Source: Agrobacterium sp. RAC06
GTDB lineage: Bacteria; Pseudomonadota; Alphaproteobacteria; Rhizobiales; Rhizobiaceae
Assembly: GCF_001713475.1 (NCBI RefSeq)
Contig: NZ_CP016499.1
Coordinates: 2,046,001 to 2,110,000, forward strand
Reading direction: 5' to 3'
Length of the DNA stretch: 64,000 nt
The notes under the pieces were generated by a model that worked only from the letters and a program-made list of their open reading frames with translations, had not been told where the DNA came from and searched no databases. A program made the position numbers and the translations under genes. Shown one piece after another: positions 19,547-28,408 of this stretch; position 1 is the first letter of the stretch, and each line of letters begins with the position of its first letter.

Positions 19547-20586
19547 TTTTTGCTCGCTCCCTTTCGTCCGCCCATCGGCCGTCTCTTGCGAAGACGGCCA
19601 AGGGCAGCCTGGTTTGGCTGGCCGCGGCAATCGGGGTCAGCATCGGCGTCGCCTTGCTGTCCCTCACCATCGGCACCCGCGATGTACCCCTGTCGGAGGT
19701 GCTGGCGGCCCTGTCCGGGGACGTCTCGACGCTTGACCGCGCCGCAGTTGCGACCCGTGTGCCGCGCACCGTTCTGGCACTGCTCGCCGGTGCGGCCCTT
19801 GGCCTTGCCGGCGCCGTCATGCAGGGTGTGACGCGCAATCCGCTCGCCGATCCCGGCATCCTCGGCGTCAATGTCGGCGCATCGCTTGCCGTTGTGGTCG
19901 GAGTGGCGTGGTTCGGCATCAGCTCGGCCCATGCCTTCATCTGGATTGCCATCGCGGGTGCCGGCGCTACGGCCGTCTTCGTCTATGTCATCGGTTCGAT
20001 GGGACGCGGTGGCGCAACGCCGCTGAAGCTCGCCCTTGCCGGTACGGCAACCGCGATCGCCTTTTCATCGCTGGTGATTGCCGTCGTCTTGCCGCGTGCA
20101 GACATTGCCGGCGGCATCCGCTCCTGGCAGATCGGCGGCGTCGGGGGCGCCACCTTCGAGCGGATGGAGCACATCTATCCGTTTCTTCTGGTCGGGTTTC
20201 TGCTGTGCCTGCTTTCAGCGCGACGCCTCAATGCTCTGGCGCTCGGTGACGAACTTGCCGCGGGGCTTGGCGAGCGCGTGGCAGTGGCACGAGGTATGGC
20301 AACGCTCGGTGCCGTTGTGCTATGTGGCGCGACGACAGCCGTCTGCGGCCCAATCGGTTTCGTCGGCCTCGTTGTCCCGCATGCCTGCCGGCTGCTGGTT
20401 GGCGTGGATCATCGCTGGCTTCTGCCATTCTCGGCCATAGGCGGGGCCATCCTGCTGACGGCGAGTGATATTCTCGGTCGCCTTGCGGCACGCCCGTCCG
20501 AACTCGAGGTCGGCGTCGTGACCGCCCTTATCGGCGCGCCGGTCTTCATCTTCATCGTTCGTCGGCAGAAGGTGAGAGATCTGTGA
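19543..20586 (+). CDS. Ferric-siderophore ABC permease 1 (FecCD family)
   Basis: A 347-residue BtuC-type permease with about ten membrane helices. It shows the family motifs RVPRTVLALLAGAALGLAG, MQGVTRNPLADPGILGV, the GPIGFVGLVVPH motif (residues about 265-276) that contacts the ATPase, and a C-terminal GAPVFIFIV. The ATG overlaps the upstream stop and the stop overlaps the next GTG. It forms a heterodimer with the permease at 20583 to move ferric siderophores across the inner membrane. Confidence 0.92.
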   Translation: MIFARSLSSAHRPSLAKTAKGSLVWLAAAIGVSIGVALLSLTIGTRDVPLSEVLAALSGDVSTLDRAAVATRVPRTVLALLAGAALGLAGAVMQGVTRNPLADPGILGVNVGASLAVVVGVAWFGISSAHAFIWIAIAGAGATAVFVYVIGSMGRGGATPLKLALAGTATAIAFSSLVIAVVLPRADIAGGIRSWQIGGVGGATFERMEHIYPFLLVGFLLCLLSARRLNALALGDELAAGLGERVAVARGMATLGAVVLCGATTAVCGPIGFVGLVVPHACRLLVGVDHRWLLPFSAIGGAILLTASDILGRLAARPSELEVGVVTALIGAPVFIFIVRRQKVRDL

Positions 20587-21632
20587 CCCTTCTTCGATCC
20601 GATGCTTCCCTGACAGCAATGGTTGCGACAAACCGCAAGCGCCGAACGCGCCGGCGGCTGGCCATGCTGGTCCTCGTTGTGATCCTCATTCTTGCCGGCT
20701 TCACGCTGACGCTCATGGCCGGCCGAACCTTCACGCCGTTTGGAGACGTCATCCGCGTCCTCAGCGGCGAAGAGGTTACCGGGGCGGATTTCACGGTGGG
20801 GCAGCTGCGCCTGCCGCGTGCCCTGCTCGCCATTGCGGCCGGCATGAGTTTCGGCCTCGGGGGAGCGGCCTTCCAGACGCTATTGCGCAATCCTCTCGCC
20901 AGCCCCGACATCATCGGCATCACCTCGGGCGCGAGTGCGGCGGCGGTGTTTGCCATCGTGGTGCTTTCAATCAGCGGGCCTGTCGTCTCTCTTCTGGCCG
21001 TAGGAGCGGGCCTTGCGATCGCGCTTCTGGTGCATGGCCTCGCCTCGAAAAACGGCGTTGCCGGTCCGAGGCTGATCCTTGTCGGGATCGGCGTCTCTGC
21101 CATGCTCGAAAGCATGATTGCCTACATCCTGTCGCGCGCTCCCGCCTTCAGCCTGCAGGAAGCGATGCGCTGGCTGACCGGCAGCCTCAACGGCGCCAAG
21201 CTGGATCAGGCCCTTCCGCTGATTGTCGCGCTTTGTGTGCTGGGCAGCATGCTTCTGACCAAGGCGCGCGATCTCGATGTCATGCGGGCCGGCGACGATA
21301 CGGCAACCGCGCTCGGTGTAAAGGTTGCCTCGACCAAATTCCTGGTCATCGTCTGCGCCGTCGGACTGATCGCCACCGCAACCGCGGTCACGGGCCCTAT
21401 CGCCTTCGTCGCCTTTCTCGCAGGCCCGATCGCGAGCGGTGTCTTCGGGCGGCGCAGTTCGATCATTCTGCCGGCCGCCGTGGTCGGCGCCTTGCTGGTC
21501 CTCGCGGCAGATTTCGTCGGCCAGTTTCTCTTGCCGAGCCGTTACCCGGTCGGCGTGGTGACCGGGGCGCTCGGGGCGCCATACCTCATCACCCTGATCA
21601 TCAGGAGCAACCGTCGGGGAGCTGCGACATGA
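20583..21632 (+). CDS. Ferric-siderophore ABC permease 2 (FecCD family)
   Basis: The second FecCD permease, 349 residues. It has RLPRALLAIAAGMSFGLGG, FQTLLRNPLASPDIIGI, GPIAFVAFLAGPIA (the ATPase-contact loop) and GALGAPYLITLII near the end. It starts at a GTG overlapping the previous stop and overlaps the ATPase gene by 4 nt, so the whole block is translationally coupled. The N-terminus carries a basic stretch (RKRRTRRR) before the first helix, as expected for the inside-positive rule. Confidence 0.92.
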   Translation: MTLLRSDASLTAMVATNRKRRTRRRLAMLVLVVILILAGFTLTLMAGRTFTPFGDVIRVLSGEEVTGADFTVGQLRLPRALLAIAAGMSFGLGGAAFQTLLRNPLASPDIIGITSGASAAAVFAIVVLSISGPVVSLLAVGAGLAIALLVHGLASKNGVAGPRLILVGIGVSAMLESMIAYILSRAPAFSLQEAMRWLTGSLNGAKLDQALPLIVALCVLGSMLLTKARDLDVMRAGDDTATALGVKVASTKFLVIVCAVGLIATATAVTGPIAFVAFLAGPIASGVFGRRSSIILPAAVVGALLVLAADFVGQFLLPSRYPVGVVTGALGAPYLITLIIRSNRRGAAT

Positions 21633-22459
21633 CCGATCAACGCCTCGAAGCAAAAAACCTTTCGGCCGGTTACGGTGAAAGCCTCGTCCTTCGGGACCTC
21701 GACCTCAGCCTTCCATCCGGCCAGATCACCGCCATCGTCGGCGCCAATGCCTGCGGCAAGTCGACCTTGCTCAAGGCGCTGTCGCGGCTGATCGAGCCCA
21801 AGGCCGGCGAGGTTCTGCTCGACGGCAAGGCGCTCCACAAGCTGCCGACCCGCGAACTCGCGCGCCGGCTGGGGCTTCTGCCACAATCCCCGATCGCGCC
21901 TGATGGCATCACGGTCATGGATCTGGTGAGCCGTGGTCGCCATCCGCATCACGGCCTGTTTCAATCCTGGACCAGGGACGACGACCAGGCGGTCGCCGAT
22001 GCCCTGGCGGCCACGCAGACGGCGGACCTTGCAGACAGGCCGGTGGACGAGCTGTCGGGTGGCCAGCGGCAACGGGTCTGGATCGCGATGGCACTCGCCC
22101 AGGAGACCGAGTTCCTGCTGCTCGACGAGCCGACGACCTTTCTCGACATCAGCCACCAGATCGACGTGCTGGATCTCCTGACCGATCTCAACCGCAGCCG
22201 CGGCACGACCATCGTGATGGTCTTGCACGACCTGAACCTTGCGGCTCGCTATGGAGATCATCTCGTCGCCATGCTGGATGGAAGCCCCTTCCAATGCGGC
22301 AGCCCGGACACGGTCTTGACCGAAGACATGGTGCGCCGGGTGTTCAATCTCGAGGCCCGGATCCTCACCGATCCGACCTCCGGCCGACCGATGATGCTCC
22401 CGATCGGGCGTCACAACATGCAACCCTCGTCCTCCCTCACTCGACTGGCGCATTCATGA
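21629..22459 (+). CDS. Ferric-siderophore ABC ATPase (FecE/FhuC family)
   Basis: A 276-residue ATPase with Walker A GANACGKST (the usual GPNGCGKST with A for G), the Q-loop region LLPQSPIAPDGIT, signature [15 protein letters not shown], Walker B FLLLDEPTTFLD and the switch VLHDLN. These are FhuC/FecE features. The ATG at 21629 overlaps the permease stop; the frame extending to 21233 lies inside the permease and is not real. It is followed, again with a 4-nt overlap, by the siderophore-interacting protein gene. Confidence 0.92.
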   Translation: MTDQRLEAKNLSAGYGESLVLRDLDLSLPSGQITAIVGANACGKSTLLKALSRLIEPKAGEVLLDGKALHKLPTRELARRLGLLPQSPIAPDGITVMDLVSRGRHPHHGLFQSWTRDDDQAVADALAATQTADLADRPVDELSGGQRQRVWIAMALAQETEFLLLDEPTTFLDISHQIDVLDLLTDLNRSRGTTIVMVLHDLNLAARYGDHLVAMLDGSPFQCGSPDTVLTEDMVRRVFNLEARILTDPTSGRPMMLPIGRHNMQPSSSLTRLAHS

Positions 22460-23508
22460 GCGAACTTCAACCCACAAAACTTTCAGGTATTGCCCGCCCA
22501 GCCGATGTCGGCGCCATGCTCGCCGAAATCTGCGAACACTTCGTCGAGCACTCGGACGTGGTTCACGCTGATGGCGTAGCCACGCTCAAATCGCAGGACT
22601 GGACGATCCACATCGTGGCGGCCGAAGACGTGCTGCAGATCGAGATCAGCACCTTGGGCGAAGAGGCGCTGGCCGTCACGCAGACCATGTTTGCCGAACA
22701 TCTCTTCTATTTCGCCGGGGATGAACCCTTCTCGCTTGAGTGGTCAAAGCCAGCCGCGAAGGTGAAACCACCCGGTTTCCACGAGGCGACCGTCGTCGGC
22801 GTCAAGGATGTCACGCCAAGGATGCGGCGGGTGACGCTCTCCGTCGCCGACGTCACGCCCTTTCTCGATCGCAACATGCATGTGCGGCTGCTCGTGCCGC
22901 CGAAAGATCAGACACCTGTCTGGCCTCACCTTCAGGAGAACGGACGCATCGGCTGGCCCGACGAGTTGCTCGTGCGGATCTACACGATCCGTTACGTCGA
23001 CGCGGAAGCACGCCAGATCAGCCTGGATATCCTTCAGCATCCGGCCGAAGGTGTCGCCACACCGGGCGCGGATTTCGCGCGGGACTCTGAGATCGGCCAG
23101 CAGGTGGCGATCATGGGACCCGGCGGCGGCGGCTTGCCCGCTGCGCAGGACATCTTCTTTGCCGGCGACGAAAGTGCGCTGCCAGCGATTGCCCGGATGG
23201 TCGAGGAAGCGCCATCAAGCATGACAATGCGGGCAATCATCGAGGTCGAAGATGCCGGTGAAGAACAGCCATTGCGAGGTCTGTCTCCCGTCCATGTCGA
23301 ATGGCTTCACCGATCATCCTATTCGGTCGGCGATGCCTATGTTCTGGTCGATCGGGTCAAGACGGCGCTCAAGGACGTGGAGGACGAGACCTTCGTCTGG
23401 TTCGCGGGCGAAAAGGCGGATGTGCGGACGATCAAGCGTCATCTTGCCGAGAAGGCGCGCGACCGACGACGCCAATACGTCGCCTGGTATTGGGAGAAAG
23501 AGAGCTGA
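22456..23508 (+). CDS. Siderophore-interacting flavoprotein (SIP, ferric reductase) with DUF2218 domain
   Basis: A 350-residue cytoplasmic protein in two parts. Residues about 10-95 resemble DUF2218 (an ADVGAMLAEICEHFVEH start). The rest is a SIP/ViuB ferric reductase: a FAD-binding barrel with RIYTIRY (the R-x-Y-T flavin motif) and GPGGGGLPAAQDIFFAGDESALPAI for the NAD(P)H site, ending in the RQYVAWYWE tail. It would reduce Fe3+ from the imported siderophore to release Fe2+. The fusion of DUF2218 and SIP is seen in other bacteria. Translation is coupled to the ATPase gene (ATGA). Confidence 0.9.
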   Translation: MSELQPTKLSGIARPADVGAMLAEICEHFVEHSDVVHADGVATLKSQDWTIHIVAAEDVLQIEISTLGEEALAVTQTMFAEHLFYFAGDEPFSLEWSKPAAKVKPPGFHEATVVGVKDVTPRMRRVTLSVADVTPFLDRNMHVRLLVPPKDQTPVWPHLQENGRIGWPDELLVRIYTIRYVDAEARQISLDILQHPAEGVATPGADFARDSEIGQQVAIMGPGGGGLPAAQDIFFAGDESALPAIARMVEEAPSSMTMRAIIEVEDAGEEQPLRGLSPVHVEWLHRSSYSVGDAYVLVDRVKTALKDVEDETFVWFAGEKADVRTIKRHLAEKARDRRRQYVAWYWEKES

Positions 23509-23521
23509 GAGCCCGATCTTT

Positions 23522-23854
23522 TCAGCCCCCGGCGCCAAAGGGGCCGTTCCTCGCCATTTCAGGATACTGAACGGTTTCGTCGCTGCCGGTGTCGACAGAC
23601 TGGGAAGCCGGGACGGACAGACGCACGCCAAAGCCGCCTGCAGCGCTTGTCACCCGTTCATCGATGAACGTGATGCCCGCTTCTTCGAGAACGGCGCTTA
23701 TCTGAGCGCGCGCGCTTGCTTCATCCTCGGCGCCCTCGTCAGCGTTCTCCAGTCGCTCGAGCGTTGAGACAGAAAGGCCAACTCGGTCGGCGAGCTGCGC
23801 CTGCGTCATGCCGAGCAGCATTCTGGCTGCTGAAACCTGTTTTCCTGTGGTCAC
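23522..23854 (-). CDS. Small Xre-family HTH regulator
   Basis: A 110-residue protein with a Cro/CI helix-turn-helix at about residues 5-35: VSAARMLLGMTQAQLADRVGLSVSTLERLEN. The remainder is acidic and then extended, ending VQYPEMARNGPFGAGG. The GTG at 23854 with AAAGGA upstream is the best start; a GTG at 23896 would add 14 residues. It converges on the siderophore operon with a 13-bp gap. The target is unknown, and the ADEGAEDEASAR stretch after the HTH suggests a dimer helix. Confidence 0.75.
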   Translation of the reverse strand: MTTGKQVSAARMLLGMTQAQLADRVGLSVSTLERLENADEGAEDEASARAQISAVLEEAGITFIDERVTSAAGGFGVRLSVPASQSVDTGSDETVQYPEMARNGPFGAGG

Positions 23855-24126
23855 GGACGTCCTTTCGGGTTTGCTTGACGCAAGCGTCGAAACCACTCGC
23901 CGTAAGGCTAACTAGAAGCGCGTGGCTGCTGATCAAGCTTTCGTCACCCCGTTGAGCGGAACACGTCGAGGCCGCCCGCGCAATTTTCAAGGGTCCGCCC
24001 GAGCGAGATACGCCAGGATTCGCGAATATTCCGTCGAATAAACAGGCATTTGATAAAACCGGCAGAGCAAATTCAGAAGAATCTTAAGGAACGCGTGCTG
24101 AATTAGGACCTCAAAGGAGACCTACC

Positions 24127-25032
24127 ATGCGCTTCATCGTTTCAACCGTCCTCTGTCTTTTCCTGACTTGCCTTGCCGGTGCGGCATCGGCCGCGGGCGA
24201 GGTATGGATGGCGGCTAAGGCGACGGCACAGGTCGCCTACACCGTCGACAAGAAGACCTGGGTCCCGCTGCAGAGAGGTATGCAGGTTCCCAACAAGGCC
24301 TGGATCTCGACCGGGCCGCGGGGGCGGTTGCAGCTGGTGCGCGGTACGGAAAGCATCGCCTTTCAGCCGAATACACTGGCGGCGATCATTACCCGGGGCC
24401 AGGATATCAGCCGCAAGACCGAGGTGGTTCAGCAGGTGGGCGAGATCAGCCTCGAAATCGAGAAACGGCAGCGTCCGCATACGACGGTGCAGACCCCGTT
24501 CCTGGCGGCAGTGGTCAAGGGCACGCAATTCACCGTCAAGGTCGGCAAGGCCAATGCTGCGGTCGCTGTCGAACGGGGCCTGGTTCAAGTGACCAGCTTT
24601 AGCAGTGGTGAGCGTAGCGACTTGGGGGCCGGCCAGGGTGCGCAGGTGGATGCATCCGGCATGACCGTCGCCGGGCTTTCGGAAAAGCCGCAGATCACGC
24701 GTGTGGCGCCCTCGAATGCCAAGGTCCCGGCCGCTGGCAGCGTCGTCAAGGCGACGTCGACGATGGATGAAGCCAAGGGCGCTATGGACGCGGGCAAATC
24801 CAAAAGCAGTGTTGCTGGCAACAGCAATGCTGGTGGCAACGGCAACGGCGGTGGCAACGGCAACGACGGCGGGAACGGCAACGACGGCGGGAACGGCAAC
24901 GGTGGCGGAAACGGCAACGGTGGCGGAAACGGCAATGCCGGCGGAAACGGCAATGCCGGCGGAAATGGCAATGCCGGCGGAAATGGCAACGGCAATGCCC
25001 GCGGAAATGGCAACGGCAAAAGCGACCGCTGA
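24127..25032 (+). CDS. FecR-domain secreted protein with GGNGN repeats
   Basis: A 301-residue exported protein with a signal peptide (about 1-22, ending AASAAGE), a FecR-type beta-rich domain (about 25-170, with VPNKAWISTGPRGRLQLVRG and TPFLAAVVKGTQFTV) and a low-complexity tail of nine GGNGNx hexapeptides. FecR domains sense or scaffold in the envelope. It lies 39 nt upstream of, and on the same strand as, a CHASE2-domain cyclic-di-GMP protein, a pairing seen elsewhere between FecR and CHASE2 proteins. AAAGGAGAC precedes the ATG. The repeat tail may bind wall or surface polymers, which is an inference. Confidence 0.85.
   Translation: MRFIVSTVLCLFLTCLAGAASAAGEVWMAAKATAQVAYTVDKKTWVPLQRGMQVPNKAWISTGPRGRLQLVRGTESIAFQPNTLAAIITRGQDISRKTEVVQQVGEISLEIEKRQRPHTTVQTPFLAAVVKGTQFTVKVGKANAAVAVERGLVQVTSFSSGERSDLGAGQGAQVDASGMTVAGLSEKPQITRVAPSNAKVPAAGSVVKATSTMDEAKGAMDAGKSKSSVAGNSNAGGNGNGGGNGNDGGNGNDGGNGNGGGNGNGGGNGNAGGNGNAGGNGNAGGNGNGNARGNGNGKSDR
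24832..24993 (+). repeat. Nine tandem 18-bp repeats encoding GGNGNx
   Basis: Nine in-frame 18-nt units read Gly-Gly-Asn-Gly-Asn followed by Gly, Asp or Ala. Codon changes (GGT/GGC/GGG/GGA, AAC/AAT) occur in blocks, so neighbouring units are more alike than distant ones. This suggests growth by local unit duplication. A partial unit follows to about 25020. Confidence 0.9.
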
Positions 25033-25071
25033 TGATTATGGCTTTCGTCACACCACCGCCAGGATACGCGC

Positions 25072-27906
25072 ATGACGGATAGCATTCGCCCTGCACGTGG
25101 CTTCCTCGCAAGGCTGGTTTCGTTTCGGGTCGCCATGATCGCCGTGATCATGGCGCTGCCGCTCATCTTGCCATCAATCTCGGTCGTACAGCATCTCGAC
25201 AATGATCTGAGCGCCTTTCGCGCCGCTGCGGCCCCCCGTGCTGCCAGCGGCGACTTCGTATTCGTCGCGATCGACAAGAAAAGCCTGATCGAGGTTGGCA
25301 CCTGGCCCTGGCCGCGCGCCGTACATGCCGAGCTGATCGACAGGCTCGTGGCGGCTGGCGCTCAGGACATCTTCCTGGATATCGACTTCAGCACGCCCTC
25401 CCAGCCGGAAAATGATGTCCGGCTTGCAAAAGCTCTCGAAGAGGCCGGTGGCGGTGTCATCCTGCCGATTTTCCGTCAGCAGTTCGGTGCCCGGTCATCG
25501 GATCCGCTGACTGTGACTGCGCCGCTGCCGATCTTTGCTGAGCATTCCTGGCCGGCTTTGGTGGATGTTGCGCTGGATGACGATGGCTTGATGCGGTCCT
25601 TCCCGGTGACGGAACTCATCGACGGTATTCCGACGCAGTCGGCGCCCGCAGTCCTTGCCGGCTACAGTGATGCACGGACCAGCCGGCTCGAGATCGACTT
25701 CTCCATTCGGCCTGAAACAGTTCCCACCTATTCGGTCACCGATATCCTCTCCGGCGCTGTCGGACGCGATGCCATCGATGGCAAGTCGGTGGTGGTCGGC
25801 GCCTATGCCACGGAACTGAAGGACCTCTTTGCCGTGCCCGTCTATGGCATCCTCAGCGGGCCGATGCTGCATGTGCTGGCAACAGAGACACTGGTCCAGG
25901 AGCGAATTCTCCGGCCACTGCGCACCGAGCCGATCGGCCTGCTGCTCGCGGCCTTGATCATCGCCTATACGCTGACATTCCATCGCCAGTCGCTGGGCGT
26001 GCCGCTCGCAGCGTCCGCAGCCTTGCTGACGATTGCCGAGGCGGTCTCCTTCCTCCTCTACAAGCACGAGGCCCTGGTCTTCCACACCGCCAGCCTGTGG
26101 CTGATGTTCGCCTTCGGCTTTTTCATGCTGATGGCCGAAAAAGTGGGGCTCAGCGGATGGCTGGCGGAGCTCGCGGTAACGGAGAATCGCGACATTCGCC
26201 GTGTCCTGAAGCGCATCATCAATGACAGCATCGACCCGGTCATCGTGCTCGATCAGAAGCGTAACCTGCTCGATGCAAGCCACACCCTGAGCGGCGTGCT
26301 CGAACGCGACGAAGCGGTTGTGCGCGGTAGCAATCTGAGTGTGTTTGCGCCCCCTGCACTCACCGAGGCTCTGCTCGCGCTCGAAGCGATCCACATCACA
26401 GAGCACCAGCAGATTCACAGCCAGACCGTTGCACTCGACATTCCGGGCCGAAAGGGCCGGCGCCATCTCGAAGCCGCCATTACGATCTCGCCCTTCGAAA
26501 GCCGTGGCGGCCAGGGGCTGTCACCGGTCGGCTCACATGTAACCTGCATCAGCCTGCGGGACGTGACGGCCCGCCGCCTCTACGAAACCAAGCTCGAAGA
26601 GATGGCACGGGTCGACGACCTCACCGGGCTCCTGACCCGACGCGGCCTGATCGACGCGATGGCAGCCACCGGACGCGGCTTCTCCGTCCTTGCCATCGAC
26701 CTGCATCGCTTCGGCCATCTGAATGAAATGCTCGGCCGGGAAAAAGGCGACAGCGTCCTTCAGGCCGTCGCCGCCCGACTTCGGCGCCATGCGGGGATAG
26801 ACGGCCTGACGGCCCGGCTTGCTGGCGACGTTCTCTGCTTGGCGACCGCCGGCATCGAGAGCGAGGATGCACTCGCTGAAAGTGCCGCGCAGTTGCTCGC
26901 ACTCTTCGACACGCCCTTCGGTATCGACGGGATCAAGATCGAACTCAACGCCCGCATCGGCGCCTGCAGTGGCTCGGAAAACCTCGGCAGCCCGGGGAAA
27001 TGGATCGAAGCAGCCGAACTGGCGCTCATCGATGCCAAACGGGTCGGAGGAAGTGGCTGGCGGGCGTATGAACCCGCCTCGACGCTGCGCAGGGCCCGCT
27101 CAAGGCTGCTCGAAGCAGAGCTGCGCACCGGGCTCGATCAGGGACAGTTTTTCCTGCTCTTTCAGCCCCAGGTCGCCCTCACCTCCGGGCGGCTCGTGGG
27201 CGCCGAGGCGCTTTTGCGGTGGCAGCATCCGACGCTCGGCATGATTTCGCCGGCGGAATTCATCAGCATCTCGGAAGCCAATGGCTTCATCTGCGATCTC
27301 GGCCAGTTCATGTTCCGGGAGGCCTGCAAGGCCGCCACGAACTGGCCCTCGCATGTCAGCGTCGCGGTCAACATTTCCCCGGTCCAGTTTCTGCGCGGCG
27401 ATCTGCTTTCCGACATCCGTGCGGCGCTCGACGCCAGCGGTCTTCAGCCACATCGGCTGCATGTCGAGATCACCGAATCCATCTTCGTCGAACGCTCCGA
27501 GGAGCTTCTCACCAAACTGGATGCGCTGCGTGATCTCGGCGTGACCATTGCCCTCGACGACTTCGGGACAGGTTATTCATCGCTCAGCTACATCTCCAGC
27601 CTGCCGCTCGACAAGCTGAAGATCGATCAGTCCTTCGTCCGTGACATGGTCAGCGATCCCGCGGCCCAGAGTATCGTTCAGGCGGTCATGACGCTCGCCC
27701 ACGGCCTCGGCCTCAAGGTGGTCGGCGAGGGTATCGAAAATGCGCTGCAGGCGGAAATGCTCACGGCCATGGGCTGCGAAGAAGGGCAAGGCTATCTCTT
27801 CGGCCGGCCGCAGTCGGCCCGCCAGATCCAGGCCCTGTCGGCCGCCCACTCGCTGCTTTCCGGCGGCCATGAAGCCTCTGTCAGCGCCCTGGCGCAGGCC
27901 GGGTGA
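25072..27906 (+). CDS. CHASE2-PAS-GGDEF-EAL cyclic-di-GMP protein
   Basis: A 944-residue membrane-anchored signalling protein. One membrane segment (about 15-38) leads into a periplasmic CHASE2 sensor domain (about 45-290), then three membrane helices (about 290-370), a PAS-like domain (about 385-490), a GGDEF domain (about 510-660) and an EAL domain (about 680-930). The GGDEF active site reads AGDVL (about 583), so cyclase activity is probably lost. The EAL domain keeps EALLRW (about 712) and DDFGTGYSSL, so phosphodiesterase activity is likely. Its signal may reach it through the FecR protein encoded upstream. The stop overlaps the convergent DUF454 gene by 26 nt. Confidence 0.9.
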   Translation: MTDSIRPARGFLARLVSFRVAMIAVIMALPLILPSISVVQHLDNDLSAFRAAAAPRAASGDFVFVAIDKKSLIEVGTWPWPRAVHAELIDRLVAAGAQDIFLDIDFSTPSQPENDVRLAKALEEAGGGVILPIFRQQFGARSSDPLTVTAPLPIFAEHSWPALVDVALDDDGLMRSFPVTELIDGIPTQSAPAVLAGYSDARTSRLEIDFSIRPETVPTYSVTDILSGAVGRDAIDGKSVVVGAYATELKDLFAVPVYGILSGPMLHVLATETLVQERILRPLRTEPIGLLLAALIIAYTLTFHRQSLGVPLAASAALLTIAEAVSFLLYKHEALVFHTASLWLMFAFGFFMLMAEKVGLSGWLAELAVTENRDIRRVLKRIINDSIDPVIVLDQKRNLLDASHTLSGVLERDEAVVRGSNLSVFAPPALTEALLALEAIHITEHQQIHSQTVALDIPGRKGRRHLEAAITISPFESRGGQGLSPVGSHVTCISLRDVTARRLYETKLEEMARVDDLTGLLTRRGLIDAMAATGRGFSVLAIDLHRFGHLNEMLGREKGDSVLQAVAARLRRHAGIDGLTARLAGDVLCLATAGIESEDALAESAAQLLALFDTPFGIDGIKIELNARIGACSGSENLGSPGKWIEAAELALIDAKRVGGSGWRAYEPASTLRRARSRLLEAELRTGLDQGQFFLLFQPQVALTSGRLVGAEALLRWQHPTLGMISPAEFISISEANGFICDLGQFMFREACKAATNWPSHVSVAVNISPVQFLRGDLLSDIRAALDASGLQPHRLHVEITESIFVERSEELLTKLDALRDLGVTIALDDFGTGYSSLSYISSLPLDKLKIDQSFVRDMVSDPAAQSIVQAVMTLAHGLGLKVVGEGIENALQAEMLTAMGCEEGQGYLFGRPQSARQIQALSAAHSLLSGGHEASVSALAQAG

Positions 27907-28243
27907 GGACAAAGGCCGCACAGGCGACGAGGATGACGCCGATCAGCAGCTTCAGCCAAAGCTGCGGTGGCCCGAAGGAGACAACAATGCCGTAGCTCAG
28001 GGTCATCAACGACACCGATGCAATCTTGGCCCTTTGCGAAATCGCGCCTTCACGACGCCAGTCGATCAGGGGCTGTCCATAGCGGGGGTGGTCGAGCAAC
28101 CATTGCTCGAAGCGCGGCGAAGACCGGGCGAAGAGCGCGGCGGCGAGGATCATGAAAGGCGTGGTGGGCAGAACCGGCAGGAAGATGCCGATGACCCCGA
28201 TCCCGACCATCAGCCAGGCGCAGCCAAGAATGAGCAGGCGCAT
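27881..28243 (-). CDS. DUF454 (YbaN) family inner-membrane protein
   Basis: A 120-residue membrane protein. The opening MRLLILGCAWLMVGIGVIG leads to FLPVLPTTPFMILAA, the core motif of DUF454/YbaN proteins, then a cytoplasmic SSPRFEQWLLDHPRYGQPL stretch and two more hydrophobic segments. No function is known for the family. The ATG at 28243 has AAGGGA 6 nt upstream; the 28 residues before it in frame lack membrane character. It converges on and overlaps the cyclic-di-GMP gene. Confidence 0.85.
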   Translation of the reverse strand: MRLLILGCAWLMVGIGVIGIFLPVLPTTPFMILAAALFARSSPRFEQWLLDHPRYGQPLIDWRREGAISQRAKIASVSLMTLSYGIVVSFGPPQLWLKLLIGVILVACAAFVLTRPAPGR

Positions 28244-28408
28244 CAAGTCCCTTTCGCTGGCTGCCGTCGCTTCGACTGGAGATATGGCATGATTCGGGAT
28301 CGACAAGGATTTTGAGGATTGCGGCAAATGCGGCGATTTTTCGTTTGCGCCGCAACAGGCCGGAATGCATCCTTGCCCGGCAATCCCACCTTCAGGAATT
28401 CAACTGAC

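Noticed and set aside
24832-24993. Possible CRISPR array
   Set aside because: The 18-bp units are directly joined with no spacers and encode a regular peptide.
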